Assembly: GCF_002890895.1 (NCBI RefSeq)
Contig: NZ_POUL01000002.1
Coordinates: 496,001 to 560,000, forward strand
Length of the DNA stretch: 64,000 nt
Direction of reading: 5' to 3'
From: Stutzerimonas stutzeri
GTDB taxonomy: Bacteria; Pseudomonadota; Gammaproteobacteria; Pseudomonadales; Pseudomonadaceae
Part shown: positions 52,399 through 62,187 of the stretch, piece after piece
Layout of the letters: every line of letters begins with the position of its first letter
How positions within the stretch are numbered: the first letter of the stretch is position 1
The notes under the pieces: model-generated
What the model was told of the DNA's origin: nothing
Databases searched by the model: none
Seen by the model: only the letters and a program-made list of their open reading frames with translations
Program-made: the position numbers and the translations under genes

Positions 52399-52992
52399 AT
52401 GTCCAAGCCACAGACCATGCTTCAGCTCAGTGGCCGCAGTTATGCACCGGCGACTCTGGCCAACGCGACCCTTGTCGTCATTGACGTTCAGGAAGAATAT
52501 CGGACGGGGACACTGGCACTACCGAATCTGACGTCGGCGCTTGAGCAGGTCAGCGAGCTACTGACCGCCGCCCGCGCGGCTGGCGCACCCATCGTGCATG
52601 TCCACCATTTGGGCATTCCGGGTGGGCTGTTCGATCCTCAAGGGCTACGCGGTCAGATCATGCCGGAGGCAGCGCCGCTTCCTGGCGAAACGGTGATCGG
52701 CAAAACGCTGCCTAACGCATTTGCCGGCACACGATTGCATGAACTTTTGCAGCAGCATGGTCGCCTCGACCTCATTGTTTGTGGGTTCATGACACATTCA
52801 AGCGTGAGCACCACGGTCCGTGCGGCAAAAGATTACGGCTACCGTTGCACACTCGTTGACAAGGCCTGTGCCACACGCGACCTGCCGATGGGAGACGGCG
52901 CAATTGCGGCGGCAGAGGTGCATCGTATGGAGATGACCATTCTCGCGGACAACTTTGCGGTCTGCGTAGCTGATGCCGGCGCATTGGTATAA
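52399..52992 (+). CDS. Isochorismatase-family (cysteine hydrolase-like) protein with Ser at the Cys position
   Basis: 197 residues; alpha/beta fold of isochorismatase and nicotinamidase relatives. The catalytic Asp (D29 in VVIDVQEEY) and Lys (K102) remain, but the nucleophile position of the G-x-x-T-x-x-C-V motif reads GFMTHSSVSTT, i.e. S135. Either it hydrolyses like members lacking Cys (EntB/PhzD type) or it is inactive. AAGGAG ahead of the ATG at 52399. Substrate unknown. Confidence 0.82.
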   Translation: MSKPQTMLQLSGRSYAPATLANATLVVIDVQEEYRTGTLALPNLTSALEQVSELLTAARAAGAPIVHVHHLGIPGGLFDPQGLRGQIMPEAAPLPGETVIGKTLPNAFAGTRLHELLQQHGRLDLIVCGFMTHSSVSTTVRAAKDYGYRCTLVDKACATRDLPMGDGAIAAAEVHRMEMTILADNFAVCVADAGALV

Positions 52993-53221
52993 GCCGCAAC
53001 CGAACCGAAAAGTGTTAGCTGACATCGAATAGACTGGCCCAATGGATTCAGGAGTAGCAGGCTGTTGATACCTAGCCTGCCCTGGCAACCCGGCTGTAAA
53101 AAAATCTCAGCGTGATCTTCAAGTAAGTCAAACCCGGCGTCTTCGGCTGCTTTCGCCTCGTCTTGCCTACCTCGCCTGCGTTTTTTAACGGGGCGATAGC
53201 CGTTCTGAGGAGCGAACTGGA

Positions 53222-53539
53222 ATGAAACGAACCGATGGATTCGATGCTCGCCGTCTCCGCCCTCGCCAACACCGCAGCTGGGGCTCGCGACTTGGGGCCG
53301 CGCTCGGCCTGCTGCTGATCGTCTCTGGAGTGCTCTTCACCGGCATTGGCGCGGCTTCGCTGTTTAGCGAAATCGAAGCCCTCACTAGCATGCCGCTGGA
53401 TAAAGAAGCCGCAGTGACGTTGTTGACCTTGGGCGTGGTTCTACTTCTCCTAGGCATGATCATCCGACGCCGAGCTCGCCGCCGCGCGCACGCACCGAAC
53501 GACTTGAGCCTGTCGCCGCGCCTCGGAAAAAGGCGCTGA
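53222..53539 (+). CDS. Small membrane protein of unknown function
   Basis: 105 residues, basic ends and two helices (AALGLLLIVSGVLFTGIG and VTLLTLGVVLLLLGMII). GGAG about nine bases before the ATG. I see no motif. Expression is plausible but unproven. It sits between the isochorismatase and Smr genes. Confidence 0.55.
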   Translation: MKRTDGFDARRLRPRQHRSWGSRLGAALGLLLIVSGVLFTGIGAASLFSEIEALTSMPLDKEAAVTLLTLGVVLLLLGMIIRRRARRRAHAPNDLSLSPRLGKRR

Positions 53540-53629
53540 GATGTCGGCCAGCCCCATGTCGTCGTCGGCAATGGATGCGGCTCACGACAGAAGCTTTGCG
53601 ATAAAATGGCCGACTAACGCGGAGGCCTC

Positions 53630-54187
53630 ATGCAAGACGATGATTTTTCACTGTTCAGATCAGCTGTGCGTGGCGTCAAGCCGATTGAGCACGACCGGGC
53701 TGAGACGGGCAAACCACGCAGCAACAAGGCACAGATCGCCACGCTGCGGGCCAACGCCTCGATCAGCGACGGCGATATCCGGATCGACGGGCTGTCTGAT
53801 CAGTTTGTAATTGATGTTGCGGCTGAAGACGAACTGTACTGGGTCCGCGACGGTGTTCAGGACAGCCAGATGCGCAAGCTGAAAGCGGGACAAATCCCGT
53901 TCGAGGGCAGCCTGGATTTGCATGGACTGAGCGTCGAGAAAGCCCGTGAGCTGCTTTGGGATTTTCTCGCCGAAGCGAGCAAACTCGAGATTCGCTGCGT
54001 GCGCGTAACCCATGGCAAGGCAGCACGAAAGGACGGCAAGCGTCCTTTGATCAAAAGCCACGTCAATACGTGGTTACGCCAGCACTCTCAGGTGTTGGGC
54101 TTCGCCTCTTGCGTGCCTAGACACGGCGGTACCGGCGCGGTGTATGTGATGCTCAAACGAACCATGCTCGAAGGGCGCGACGAGTAA
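53630..54187 (+). CDS. Smr domain protein (YdaL/SmrA-type)
   Basis: 185 residues; N-terminal DUF-like region then an Smr nuclease domain: LDLHGLSVEKARELL, VTHGKAARKDGKRPL and the C-terminal RHGGTGAVYVMLKR. Stand-alone Smr proteins nick DNA or cleave RNA at stalled ribosomes in other bacteria. GGAG ahead of the ATG. Next gene folE is 114 bp downstream. Confidence 0.9.
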   Translation: MQDDDFSLFRSAVRGVKPIEHDRAETGKPRSNKAQIATLRANASISDGDIRIDGLSDQFVIDVAAEDELYWVRDGVQDSQMRKLKAGQIPFEGSLDLHGLSVEKARELLWDFLAEASKLEIRCVRVTHGKAARKDGKRPLIKSHVNTWLRQHSQVLGFASCVPRHGGTGAVYVMLKRTMLEGRDE

Positions 54188-54301
54188 CCCTGGCGCGGCC
54201 ACTCATGAACCTCTCTAATAAGGCGCGCGCTGCTTGCAGCCCAGCCGTCAAGTCCCTAACCTTCGCACTCGCGCTTATTTGCAAGCCTGACAGGTAGACA
54301 A

Positions 54302-54847
54302 ATGTCTCTGGAAACACATTACACCGCGATCCTTGGCCAACTGGGTGAGGACGTCAACCGCGAGGGTCTGCTCGATACGCCCAAGCGGGCCGCCAAAGCC
54401 ATGCAGTACCTGTGCAAGGGCTACCAGCAGACGCTGGAGGACGTTACGAATGGCGCACTGTTCAGCTCCGACAACAGCGAAATGGTGCTGGTCAAGAACA
54501 TCGAACTCTATTCGTTGTGCGAGCATCACATGCTGCCCTTCATCGGTAAGGCTCATGTCGCCTATTTGCCCAACGGCAAGGTGCTCGGCCTGTCGAAGGT
54601 CGCCCGCATCGTAGACATGTATGCGCGCCGGCTGCAGATCCAGGAAAATCTCACCCGCGAGATTGCAGAAGCGATTCAGCAGGTTACAGGTGCATGGGGG
54701 GTCGCTGTGGTGATCGAAGCGCAGCACATGTGCATGATGATGCGCGGCGTCGAGAAACAGAACTCATCGATGGTCACCTCGGTCATGCTCGGCCAATTTC
54801 GCGAGAATGCTGCGACCCGCAGCGAATTTCTCGGCTTGGTCAAATAA
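54302..54847 (+). CDS. folE: GTP cyclohydrolase I
   Basis: 181 residues; converts GTP to 7,8-dihydroneopterin triphosphate for folate and queuosine synthesis. Zinc ligands in [10 protein letters not shown] and [10 protein letters not shown]; catalytic His pattern intact. AGG precedes the ATG. Confidence 0.96.
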   Translation: MSLETHYTAILGQLGEDVNREGLLDTPKRAAKAMQYLCKGYQQTLEDVTNGALFSSDNSEMVLVKNIELYSLCEHHMLPFIGKAHVAYLPNGKVLGLSKVARIVDMYARRLQIQENLTREIAEAIQQVTGAWGVAVVIEAQHMCMMMRGVEKQNSSMVTSVMLGQFRENAATRSEFLGLVK

Positions 54848-54916
54848 GCTGCAAGGCAGTGTGCCTAACCGTGCCCGCGTGAGGCTAGCGCCTTAACCAC
54901 GCGGTCACGTTTGGCC

Positions 54917-55522
54917 TTAATCGTACATACCGACATGGCGCGGGTGACTTTCTACACGCTGCAGCCAAGCGCTGATGGCCGGGTAGCGATCAAGGCTGAA
55001 GCCACCCTCCTCGGCTACATGGGTATAAGCATAGAGCGCCACATCCGCGATCGAGTAACGCTCGCCAACCAGATATGATGTGCGGAGCAGCTGCTGCTCC
55101 ATCACATCGAGCGCGTGATAGCCATCCAGCTGCTTGGCAGCATACTCATCAAGGCGATCATCGGGCAGCTCGAGGTAAACCTTGATGAAGCGCGCTACAG
55201 CGATAAAGGGTTCATGGCTGTATTGCTCAAAGAACTGCCACTGAAGAACCTGGGTCCGCAAGCGAGCATCGGCCGGCAGATATTCGCTTCCTTCGGCAAG
55301 ATAATTCAGAATCGCATTCGATTCCCATAGGCAGGTACCGTCTTGCAGTTCGAGCACCGGAATCTTGCCGTTGGGATTCTTTTCCAGAAAGGCAGCCTCG
55401 CGGCTTTCACCGCGCAGGATATCCACCGGAATCCACTCATACGCCAGCCCGAGCAAGTGCAGCATCAGCTTCACTTTGTAGCAATTGCCGGACCGATGGT
55501 CGCCATAAACCTTGTAAGTCAT
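54917..55522 (-). CDS. Glutathione S-transferase family protein
   Basis: 201 residues; N-terminal thioredoxin fold with SGNCYKVKLMLHLLGL, NPNGKIPVLEL and ESNAILNYLA, then an all-helical domain with SIADVALYAYTH. Probably uses a Ser or Cys near the N-terminus (SGNC). Convergent with folE and near the aminotransferase; substrate unknown. Confidence 0.9.
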   Translation of the reverse strand: MTYKVYGDHRSGNCYKVKLMLHLLGLAYEWIPVDILRGESREAAFLEKNPNGKIPVLELQDGTCLWESNAILNYLAEGSEYLPADARLRTQVLQWQFFEQYSHEPFIAVARFIKVYLELPDDRLDEYAAKQLDGYHALDVMEQQLLRTSYLVGERYSIADVALYAYTHVAEEGGFSLDRYPAISAWLQRVESHPRHVGMYD

Positions 55523-55557
55523 TTGCCCCTCCAGCGGCTGTTCCCACCGCGCCTGAA

Positions 55558-56724
55558 CTAGGCTGCTTCGACCAACAGCGCCTCTCGGATTACCCCTGCC
55601 AGCCGGCGAACACCTTCATCAAGGCGCTCTGGTGCGACGTGACTGAAGTTAAGCCGCAGATATCCAAGATTCTGTTCTGGGTCGACGAAGAACGGTTCGC
55701 CCGGCATGAACACCACGTCCTGTGCTAGCGCCGAATCAAGCAGCGTTCGGGTGTCGATCGATTGTTTCAGCTGCAGCCAGAAGAAAAGCCCGCCCTGTGG
55801 TACCAACCAATCGGCGAGATCAGTGAAATGTTCCGCCAACGCCGCCTGCATAGCATCCCGACGCAGGCGGTAGAAGCTGCGCAGCTCGCTCAGGTGCGCC
55901 CGATATTGCTCACTGCCAAGCCACTGAAGTGCCTGCCACTGACCGATGCGATTGGTGTGCAAGTCAGCTGACTGCTTCAGACGTAACAGATAAGGGAACA
56001 GGTCTGGGGTCGCGATCAGATAGCCGACTCGCAGCCCGGGTAGCAGCGTCTTGGAAACCGTCCCGGTGTAGATCCAACTCGCCTTATGCAAGCGACTAAC
56101 GATTGGGCGAGCCCGCTCGTCGTCAAATACCAGTTCGCGATAGGGCTCATCTTCAATCAGGGTTACGCCAAACTCATCAAGCAGCGCGGCTACTGCGTCG
56201 CGCTTTTCCTCGCTATAACGCACCGCTGAAGGGTTCTGGAACGTTGGAATAAGATAGGCAAAAGCCGGCTTGTGCTGCTCCAGCCGCTGACGCAGCGCGG
56301 CCAGCGATGGGCCATCGGCTTCCTGCGCCACTGCCAGGCACTCGGCACCGAATAATTGAAAGGCCTGCAGCGCAGCCAAGTAAGTCGGCGCCTCAAGCAG
56401 CACCTCGGTGCCCCGATCAATGAACAGCTTGGAAGCGAGGTCCAGCGTCTGCTGGGAACCACTGACAATGAGTACCTGACTGGCCGAACAAGAAACTCCG
56501 ATGGCACGTGCTTCAGCAGCGATGGCTTCGCGTAAGGCGGGCTCCCCTTCACTCATCCCATATTGCCCCAGGCTCGCCGGCATAGGCGCCCAATCGACCT
56601 TTGGCAACATGGGCTCAGCAGGCAATCCACCGGCGAACGACATCACCTCAGGTCGCTGTGCAGCAGCAAGAATTTCACGGATCAGCGAGCTTTTCAGGCG
56701 GTCGACGCGTTCGGAGAAGGCCAT
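55558..56724 (-). CDS. PLP-dependent aminotransferase (2-aminoadipate/LysN-like, class I)
   Basis: 388 residues. Fold-type I enzyme of the MocR-linked/LysN subgroup: SGSQQTLDLASKLF, EAPTYLAALQAF, PTFQNPSAVRYS, the PLP Lys in TGTVSKTLLPGLRVGY. It may act on 2-aminoadipate or aromatic or branched substrates. Starts at the ATG 56724; a longer frame reaches 56760. Divergent from a MarR regulator that likely controls it; a GTCAA-N5-TTGAC palindrome lies between the genes. Confidence 0.88.
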   Translation of the reverse strand: MAFSERVDRLKSSLIREILAAAQRPEVMSFAGGLPAEPMLPKVDWAPMPASLGQYGMSEGEPALREAIAAEARAIGVSCSASQVLIVSGSQQTLDLASKLFIDRGTEVLLEAPTYLAALQAFQLFGAECLAVAQEADGPSLAALRQRLEQHKPAFAYLIPTFQNPSAVRYSEEKRDAVAALLDEFGVTLIEDEPYRELVFDDERARPIVSRLHKASWIYTGTVSKTLLPGLRVGYLIATPDLFPYLLRLKQSADLHTNRIGQWQALQWLGSEQYRAHLSELRSFYRLRRDAMQAALAEHFTDLADWLVPQGGLFFWLQLKQSIDTRTLLDSALAQDVVFMPGEPFFVDPEQNLGYLRLNFSHVAPERLDEGVRRLAGVIREALLVEAA

Positions 56725-56755
56725 GAGGCACCAGATGCGGGGAAAAGAAAAATGA

Positions 56756-56770
56756 GTCAAACTGCTTGAC
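56756..56770. promoter_or_regulatory. Palindrome between aminotransferase and marR, candidate operator
   Basis: GTCAA-ACTGC-TTGAC, a perfect inverted repeat, 33 bases from the aminotransferase start and 34 from the marR start. The TTGAC half could double as a -35 element for marR. As a MarR operator it is inferred from position and symmetry. Confidence 0.45.
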
Positions 56771-56803
56771 CGAAATTACGCCCCCAATCGTGAATACGTC
56801 AAT

Positions 56804-57247
56804 ATGCCTGACCTAAAAAAAAGCACTGTCCAGCGCCAGATCATGGAGAGTTTCTTTCTGGGCTACCAGGCCTTTACCGCCAAGCCGGACGAGATGCTTG
56901 CTCGACGCGGACTGTCCCGGGTGCATCACCGGATCCTGTTTTTTATCGCCAGTTATCCAGACCTCAGCGTGAAGGAGCTACTCGGTTACCTGGGGGTCAG
57001 CAAGCAGGCCTTGAATACGCCGTTGCGCCAGCTGATCGAGATGCACCTTGTGGAAAGCAGGACGGCCGATGACGACAAGCGCAAGCGCATGCTGCGCTTC
57101 ACCGCGGAAGGAGCAAAGCTCGAACAGGCATTGCGACGCGAGCAGGTGCGGTTGCTCGAACGGGCCTTTGAGCATGCAGGAGAAGAAGCAGTGAATGGCT
57201 GGCTGGCGGTAAACCAAGCACTGGCAACGGGCATGACGCGCATTTGA
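56804..57247 (+). CDS. MarR family transcriptional regulator
   Basis: 147 residues, winged helix with LSVKELLGYLGVSKQALNTPL and a beta wing containing TADDDKRKRML. Begins with MPDLKKSTVQRQIMESFFLG. Divergent from the aminotransferase. Effector unknown. Confidence 0.9.
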   Translation: MPDLKKSTVQRQIMESFFLGYQAFTAKPDEMLARRGLSRVHHRILFFIASYPDLSVKELLGYLGVSKQALNTPLRQLIEMHLVESRTADDDKRKRMLRFTAEGAKLEQALRREQVRLLERAFEHAGEEAVNGWLAVNQALATGMTRI

Positions 57248-57354
57248 AAAACCGGCCGGCAGCAGACTGCTAACTGGCTGCAGTGCTGCCCAACCACTAA
57301 AGGCGGGTCGAAGCACCAAACCTTGCTCGATCCCAAAGACACAAAATTCAGGCA

Positions 57355-57384
57355 CAAAAAAGGGCGACCGCAGTCGCCCTTTTT
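57355..57384 (-). terminator. Rho-independent terminator of rpsA
   Basis: GGGCGAC / GTCGCCC stem with a CGCA loop, flanked by A and T runs on each side, so it can work on both strands. It lies 16 bases past the rpsA stop. Confidence 0.93.
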
Positions 57385-57399
57385 AATGGATTACAGAAC

Positions 57400-59085
57400 T
57401 TAGTTCTGGTTTTCCATTTGTGCACGGATCAGATCACCAATGGTGGTCGGACCGGCAGTCGGCTCTACGTCCTGCTTGGTACGCAGTTCCTTCATCGCGT
57501 CCTTCTCGTCTTCAACGTCTTTCGACTTGATGGACAAGCTGATGACGCGGCTCTTACGGTCGATGCTGATGATCTTGGCTTCGACTTCTTCGCCTTCTTT
57601 CAGTACGTTGCGCGCGTCTTCAACGCGGTCACGGCTGATTTCAGAGGCTTTCAGTGTGGCTTCGATATCGTTGCCCAGATCAATGATGGCGCCTTTGGCG
57701 TCAACTTCTTTCACGGTACCGCGAACGATGCTGCCCTTGTCATTGACGGCGGCGTAGTTGGAGAACGGATCGTCTTCCAGCTGCTTGATGCCCAGGGAGA
57801 TGCGCTCACGCTCCGGGTCGACCGAGAGGATAACGGTGTCCAGCTCGTCGCCCTTCTTGAAGCGACGCACGGCTTCTTCGCCAGCTTCATTCCAAGAGAT
57901 GTCGGACAGGTGAACCAGACCGTCGATGCCGCCGTCCAGACCAATGAAGATACCGAAATCGGTGATCGACTTGATGGTGCCGGAGATGCGGTCGCCCTTG
58001 TTGAACTGGCCAGAGAAGTCTTCCCATGGGTTGGACTTGCACTGCTTGATGCCCAAGGAGATACGACGACGCTCTTCGTCGATGTCCAGAACCATGACTT
58101 CCACTTCGTCGCCGACCTGTACAACCTTCGACGGGTGGATGTTCTTGTTGGTCCAATCCATCTCGGAAACGTGTACCAGACCTTCAACGCCCTCTTCCAG
58201 CTCAGCGAAGCAGCCGTAGTCGGTCAGATTGGTAACACGCGCGACAACGCGGGTATTTTCCGGGTAGCGAGCCTTGATGGCAACCCATGGGTCTTCGCCC
58301 AGCTGCTTCAGACCCAGCGATACGCGGTTGCGCTCGCGGTCGAACTTCAGCACCTTGACGTCGATCTCGTCGCCAACATTGACGATTTCCGACGGATGCT
58401 TGATACGCTTCCAGGCCATGTCGGTGATGTGCAGCAGGCCGTCCACGCCGCCCAGGTCCACGAAGGCGCCGTAGTCGGTGAGGTTCTTGACGATACCCTT
58501 GACCTGCTGGCCTTCCTGCAGCGATTCCAGCAGAGCTTCACGCTCGGCGCTGTTCTCGGCTTCCAGGACGCTACGACGGGAAACGACAACGTTGTTGCGC
58601 TTCTGGTCAAGCTTGATGACCTTGAATTCGAGTTCCTTGCCTTCCAGGTGAGTGGTATCACGCACTGGACGGACATCAACCAGGGAACCTGGCAGGAACG
58701 CACGGATGCCGTTAACGTCGACAGTGAAGCCGCCCTTAACCTTACCGTTGATAACGCCCTTGACCACTTCCTCAGCTGCGAAAGCCGCTTCCAGAACAAT
58801 CCAGCACTCTGCACGCTTGGCTTTTTCGCGGGACAGCTTGGTTTCACCGAAGCCATCTTCAACCGCGTCCAGCGCAACGTGAACTTCGTCACCCACGCTG
58901 ATGGTCAGCTCGCCCTGCTCGTTGTAGAACTGCTCGACCGGGATGACGCCCTCGGACTTCAGGCCGGCATGAACAGTGACCCAGTCACCGTCGATGTCGA
59001 CCACGATGCCGGTGATGATCGCACCCGGCTGCATGTCGAGGGTTTTTAGGCTTTCTTCAAAAAGTTCTGCAAAGCTTTCGCTCAT
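57400..59085 (-). CDS. rpsA: 30S ribosomal protein S1
   Basis: 561 residues with six S1 RNA-binding repeats, ending in a short basic-free tail ([14 protein letters not shown]). Binds mRNA upstream of the start site and is needed for initiation. Typical phrases include [19 protein letters not shown] at the start and [19 protein letters not shown]. Last gene of the aromatic block; a terminator separates it from cmk, so it must have its own promoter in the 172 bp gap. Confidence 0.98.
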   Translation of the reverse strand: MSESFAELFEESLKTLDMQPGAIITGIVVDIDGDWVTVHAGLKSEGVIPVEQFYNEQGELTISVGDEVHVALDAVEDGFGETKLSREKAKRAECWIVLEAAFAAEEVVKGVINGKVKGGFTVDVNGIRAFLPGSLVDVRPVRDTTHLEGKELEFKVIKLDQKRNNVVVSRRSVLEAENSAEREALLESLQEGQQVKGIVKNLTDYGAFVDLGGVDGLLHITDMAWKRIKHPSEIVNVGDEIDVKVLKFDRERNRVSLGLKQLGEDPWVAIKARYPENTRVVARVTNLTDYGCFAELEEGVEGLVHVSEMDWTNKNIHPSKVVQVGDEVEVMVLDIDEERRRISLGIKQCKSNPWEDFSGQFNKGDRISGTIKSITDFGIFIGLDGGIDGLVHLSDISWNEAGEEAVRRFKKGDELDTVILSVDPERERISLGIKQLEDDPFSNYAAVNDKGSIVRGTVKEVDAKGAIIDLGNDIEATLKASEISRDRVEDARNVLKEGEEVEAKIISIDRKSRVISLSIKSKDVEDEKDAMKELRTKQDVEPTAGPTTIGDLIRAQMENQN

Positions 59086-59158
59086 GTTTATTCCTGCTGT
59101 TTTCGGACGAGGATCCGCCCAATCTCCACATCCCAGATAGAAGTGGGTTCATTCATAT

Positions 59159-59204
59159 AAAAAAAGGCCTGCGGGACTAGATCTGGTCTCCCACATGCCT
59201 CCTT
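59159..59204 (-). terminator. Likely terminator between cmk and rpsA
   Basis: On the minus strand TGTGGGA pairs with TCCCGCA, enclosed by AAGG with CCTT, and a T7 run follows. It stands 54 bases past the cmk stop and 74 bases before rpsA. It would limit read-through from the aromatic genes into rpsA. Confidence 0.7.
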
Positions 59205-59257
59205 GTTAACAGCCCCCGAATTGGGTGACCGTCAGGCCGCCTCTCGGCGGTCGCTCT

Positions 59258-59944
59258 TCAGGCGAAATCGCGTTTGGCAACTTCGCTCAGAATCTGTCCT
59301 AGCACTTGCTCGATGGAAAGATCGGTGGAATCCAGCTGAACCGCATCATCTGCCGGCTTCAATGGCGCCACGTCACGCTGGGTATCACGCTCGTCGCGCG
59401 CCCGTATCTCATCGAGAAGACTCGCGAGATTAACATCATCACCCTTGCTATTCAACTGAAGGTAACGGCGTCGGGCCCGTTCTTCGGCACTGGCCGTAAG
59501 ATAAATCTTCAATGGCGCGTCGGGAAAAACCACCGTACCCATATCTCGACCGTCAGCAACAAGTCCGGGCGGTTCACGAAAGGCTTTCTGCCGCTGCAGC
59601 AGCGCTTCACGTACCACTGGCAACGCGGCGACCTGTGAGGCCCCAGCGCCGACTTGTTCGTTGCGAATCGCCTGAGTGACGTCTTCGCCCTCCAGGATGA
59701 TCTGCATTCCCTCGCCACCTTTGGCCGCTCCGAACTGCACATCCAGATGAGCGGCCAGCAGTTTCAGCGCCTCTTCATTGGTCAGATCTACGCCGTGGTT
59801 ACGCGCTGCGAAGGCAAGCAAACGGTACAGCGCACCGGAATCGAGGAAATTCCACCCCAGCTTGGCCGCCAGTAACGCCGCAACCGTGCCTTTGCCGGAA
59901 CCGCTCGGACCGTCAATGGTGATGACGGGGATCTGCCTGATCAT
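59258..59944 (-). CDS. cmk: Cytidylate kinase
   Basis: 228 residues; phosphorylates CMP and dCMP. P-loop [14 protein letters not shown], then [24 protein letters not shown], family typical. The ATG overlaps the tyrA-aroA stop (ATGA), so translation is coupled. Confidence 0.97.
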   Translation of the reverse strand: MIRQIPVITIDGPSGSGKGTVAALLAAKLGWNFLDSGALYRLLAFAARNHGVDLTNEEALKLLAAHLDVQFGAAKGGEGMQIILEGEDVTQAIRNEQVGAGASQVAALPVVREALLQRQKAFREPPGLVADGRDMGTVVFPDAPLKIYLTASAEERARRRYLQLNSKGDDVNLASLLDEIRARDERDTQRDVAPLKPADDAVQLDSTDLSIEQVLGQILSEVAKRDFA

Positions 59945-62187
59945 GAGTTATCCTCCACACCAACCCGCATCCCGGCCCGCTCGGCCAGTGCAAGAAAGTT
60001 CGGAAACGAGGTAGCAACATTGGCACAATCGTGGATTCGGATCGATGCACTTGCCCGAAGCGCGGCCACACTGAAGGACATGGCGATACGGTGGTCACCG
60101 TGCGCCCAGACCTCTCCGCCACCAAGGGAGCTGCCGCCTTCGATAATAATCCCATCCGGGGTGGGAGTGGCATTCACACCGAGTGCTTGCAGACCATCGG
60201 CCATTACCTGAATGCGATCGGACTCCTTGACTCGCAACTCCTCGGCTCCGCGCAGCGTGGTTCGCCCTTCGGCACAGGATGCAGCCACGAACAGCACAGG
60301 GAATTCATCAATCGCCAACGGCACGAGTTCTTCGGGTATATCGATCCCCTTCAGCTGAGCGGCACGCACGCGGATATCCGCGACCGGCTCACCGCCCACT
60401 TCGCGCTGATTGATCAACTCGATGTTGGCACCCATCAGTTTGAGAATGTCGATGACGCCGGTACGGGTCGGATTGACCCCTACGTGTTCGAGCGTGATAT
60501 CGGAATCCGGCGCAATGCTCGCAGCAACCATAAAGAATGCTGACGACGAAATATCGGCTGGCACTTCGATCTGAGCCGAGCGCAGCGTATGACCTGGCTC
60601 GACCGTAGCCGTGTTGCCCTCAACCTGTACCGGATAGCCGAAGCCTTGCAGCATCCGTTCGGTGTGGTCCCGTGTTGGCGCAGGCTCAGTGACGGATGTC
60701 TTTTCGGCAGCATACAGACCCGCGAGGAGCAGGCAGGATTTGACCTGAGCACTGGCCATGGGCATATCGTAGTGCATACCGGAAAGCTTCTGACCGCCGC
60801 GGATGATCATCGGCGGGCGGCCCTCAGGGGCCGTCTCGATCACCGCCCCCATCTCGCGCAAGGGCTTGGCGACACGGTTCATCGGTCGCTTGGACAGCGA
60901 GGCATCGCCGGTCAGGGTGGTGTCGAACGGCTGGGCTGCGAGCAAGCCGGACAGCAGGCGCATTGAGGTGCCTGAATTACCGAGATAGATCGGCCCTGGT
61001 GGCGCCTTCAAGCCATGCAGGCCAACACCGTGCACCGTCACACGCCCCTGATTAGGGCCCTCGATAACCACACCCATGTCGCGGAATGCCTGGATGGTTG
61101 CCAGCGCATCCTCACCTTCAAGAAAGCCCTCAACTTCTGTGGTGCCTTCTGCGAGCGAACCAAGCATGATGGATCGATGAGAAATGGATTTGTCACCTGG
61201 AACACGAATTTGGCCGCTGAGGCTGCCGCCAGGATTGGCGAGGAAGATCAGATCTTTGGAATGCATAACGTCCACATAGGCTCTGCGAGCCAGTATTTTG
61301 CTGAAATGTTCCCGGGCAGCCTTGGCGCGCGTGAACACGCCCAACAATGTATGCCCGTCTCCTTCATCGACCGCGGCGCGCAGGGCGTCGAGGTCGGCAC
61401 GAAAATCGTCCAGGGTATGCAGCACCGCTTCTCGATTGGCGAGAAAGATGTCGTGCCACATCACCGGATCGCTGCCCGCAATACGGGTGAAATCTCGAAA
61501 TCCACCCGCGGCGTAGCGAAATATTTCCAGGTTTTCGTTGCGCTTTGCCAGCGAATCCACAAGACCAAATGCCAGCAAATGCGGCAGATGACTGGTCGCG
61601 GCCAGCACTTCATCGTGATGCCGGACATCCATATGCTCGACATCGGCGCCCAAGGCACGCCACAACCCATCTACAAGCGCTAGCGCAGCCGGATCGGTAT
61701 CTTCCAGAGGCGTCAGGATTACCTTGTGCCGGCGGAAAAGCGTGCTTTGGGCAGCTGTGACACCACTCTGTTCCGAGCCGGCTATCGGATGCCCAGGCAC
61801 GAAGCGAGGCGGCATTCGACCAAACTGTTCGCGGGCGCAGCGGACCACGTTGCCTTTGGCGCTGCCTACGTCAGTCAACACCGACTGCCCGAGATCGAGC
61901 CGCGCGAGTTCGGCCAGCAGGCGCTCCATCGCCAGGATCGGGACGGCAAGCTGAATCACGTCTGCGCCCTGACAGGCCTCAGCGAGGCTGCTAGCGCAGC
62001 GATCCACTACCCCGAGTTCGACCGCTAACTCGCGCGACCGTGGGTCCAAGTCAAACCCGACGACCTCGCCACAGTGCCCGCCTTCACGCAGCCCCTTGGC
62101 GAACGAGCCACCAATCAGACCCAGACCAACGACGGCCAGTCGAGGCAGCGGCTTCGTTCCGGGGAGCGGCTCGCCGTTTCGGCTCAA
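59941..62187 (-). CDS. tyrA-aroA: Fused prephenate dehydrogenase / EPSP synthase
   Basis: 748 residues. The first ~300 residues are a TyrA dehydrogenase (NAD motif [28 protein letters not shown]), converting prephenate or arogenate towards tyrosine; from about residue 325 an AroA EPSP synthase follows ([23 protein letters not shown]), the sixth shikimate step. The fusion is characteristic of pseudomonads. It starts with TTG at 62187, overlapping the hisC stop (TTGA); no alternative start fits. Confidence 0.95.
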   Translation of the reverse strand: MSRNGEPLPGTKPLPRLAVVGLGLIGGSFAKGLREGGHCGEVVGFDLDPRSRELAVELGVVDRCASSLAEACQGADVIQLAVPILAMERLLAELARLDLGQSVLTDVGSAKGNVVRCAREQFGRMPPRFVPGHPIAGSEQSGVTAAQSTLFRRHKVILTPLEDTDPAALALVDGLWRALGADVEHMDVRHHDEVLAATSHLPHLLAFGLVDSLAKRNENLEIFRYAAGGFRDFTRIAGSDPVMWHDIFLANREAVLHTLDDFRADLDALRAAVDEGDGHTLLGVFTRAKAAREHFSKILARRAYVDVMHSKDLIFLANPGGSLSGQIRVPGDKSISHRSIMLGSLAEGTTEVEGFLEGEDALATIQAFRDMGVVIEGPNQGRVTVHGVGLHGLKAPPGPIYLGNSGTSMRLLSGLLAAQPFDTTLTGDASLSKRPMNRVAKPLREMGAVIETAPEGRPPMIIRGGQKLSGMHYDMPMASAQVKSCLLLAGLYAAEKTSVTEPAPTRDHTERMLQGFGYPVQVEGNTATVEPGHTLRSAQIEVPADISSSAFFMVAASIAPDSDITLEHVGVNPTRTGVIDILKLMGANIELINQREVGGEPVADIRVRAAQLKGIDIPEELVPLAIDEFPVLFVAASCAEGRTTLRGAEELRVKESDRIQVMADGLQALGVNATPTPDGIIIEGGSSLGGGEVWAHGDHRIAMSFSVAALRASASIRIHDCANVATSFPNFLALAERAGMRVGVEDNS

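Noticed and set aside
53072-53272. 66-codon minus-strand frame before the small membrane gene
   Set aside because: No RBS or family recognised and it overlaps the start of the plus-strand gene; the 229 bp gap holds nothing else I can name.
57418-59049. 543-codon plus-strand open frame opposite rpsA
   Set aside because: Shadow of the S1 repeats on the other strand; no start signal and no known domain.
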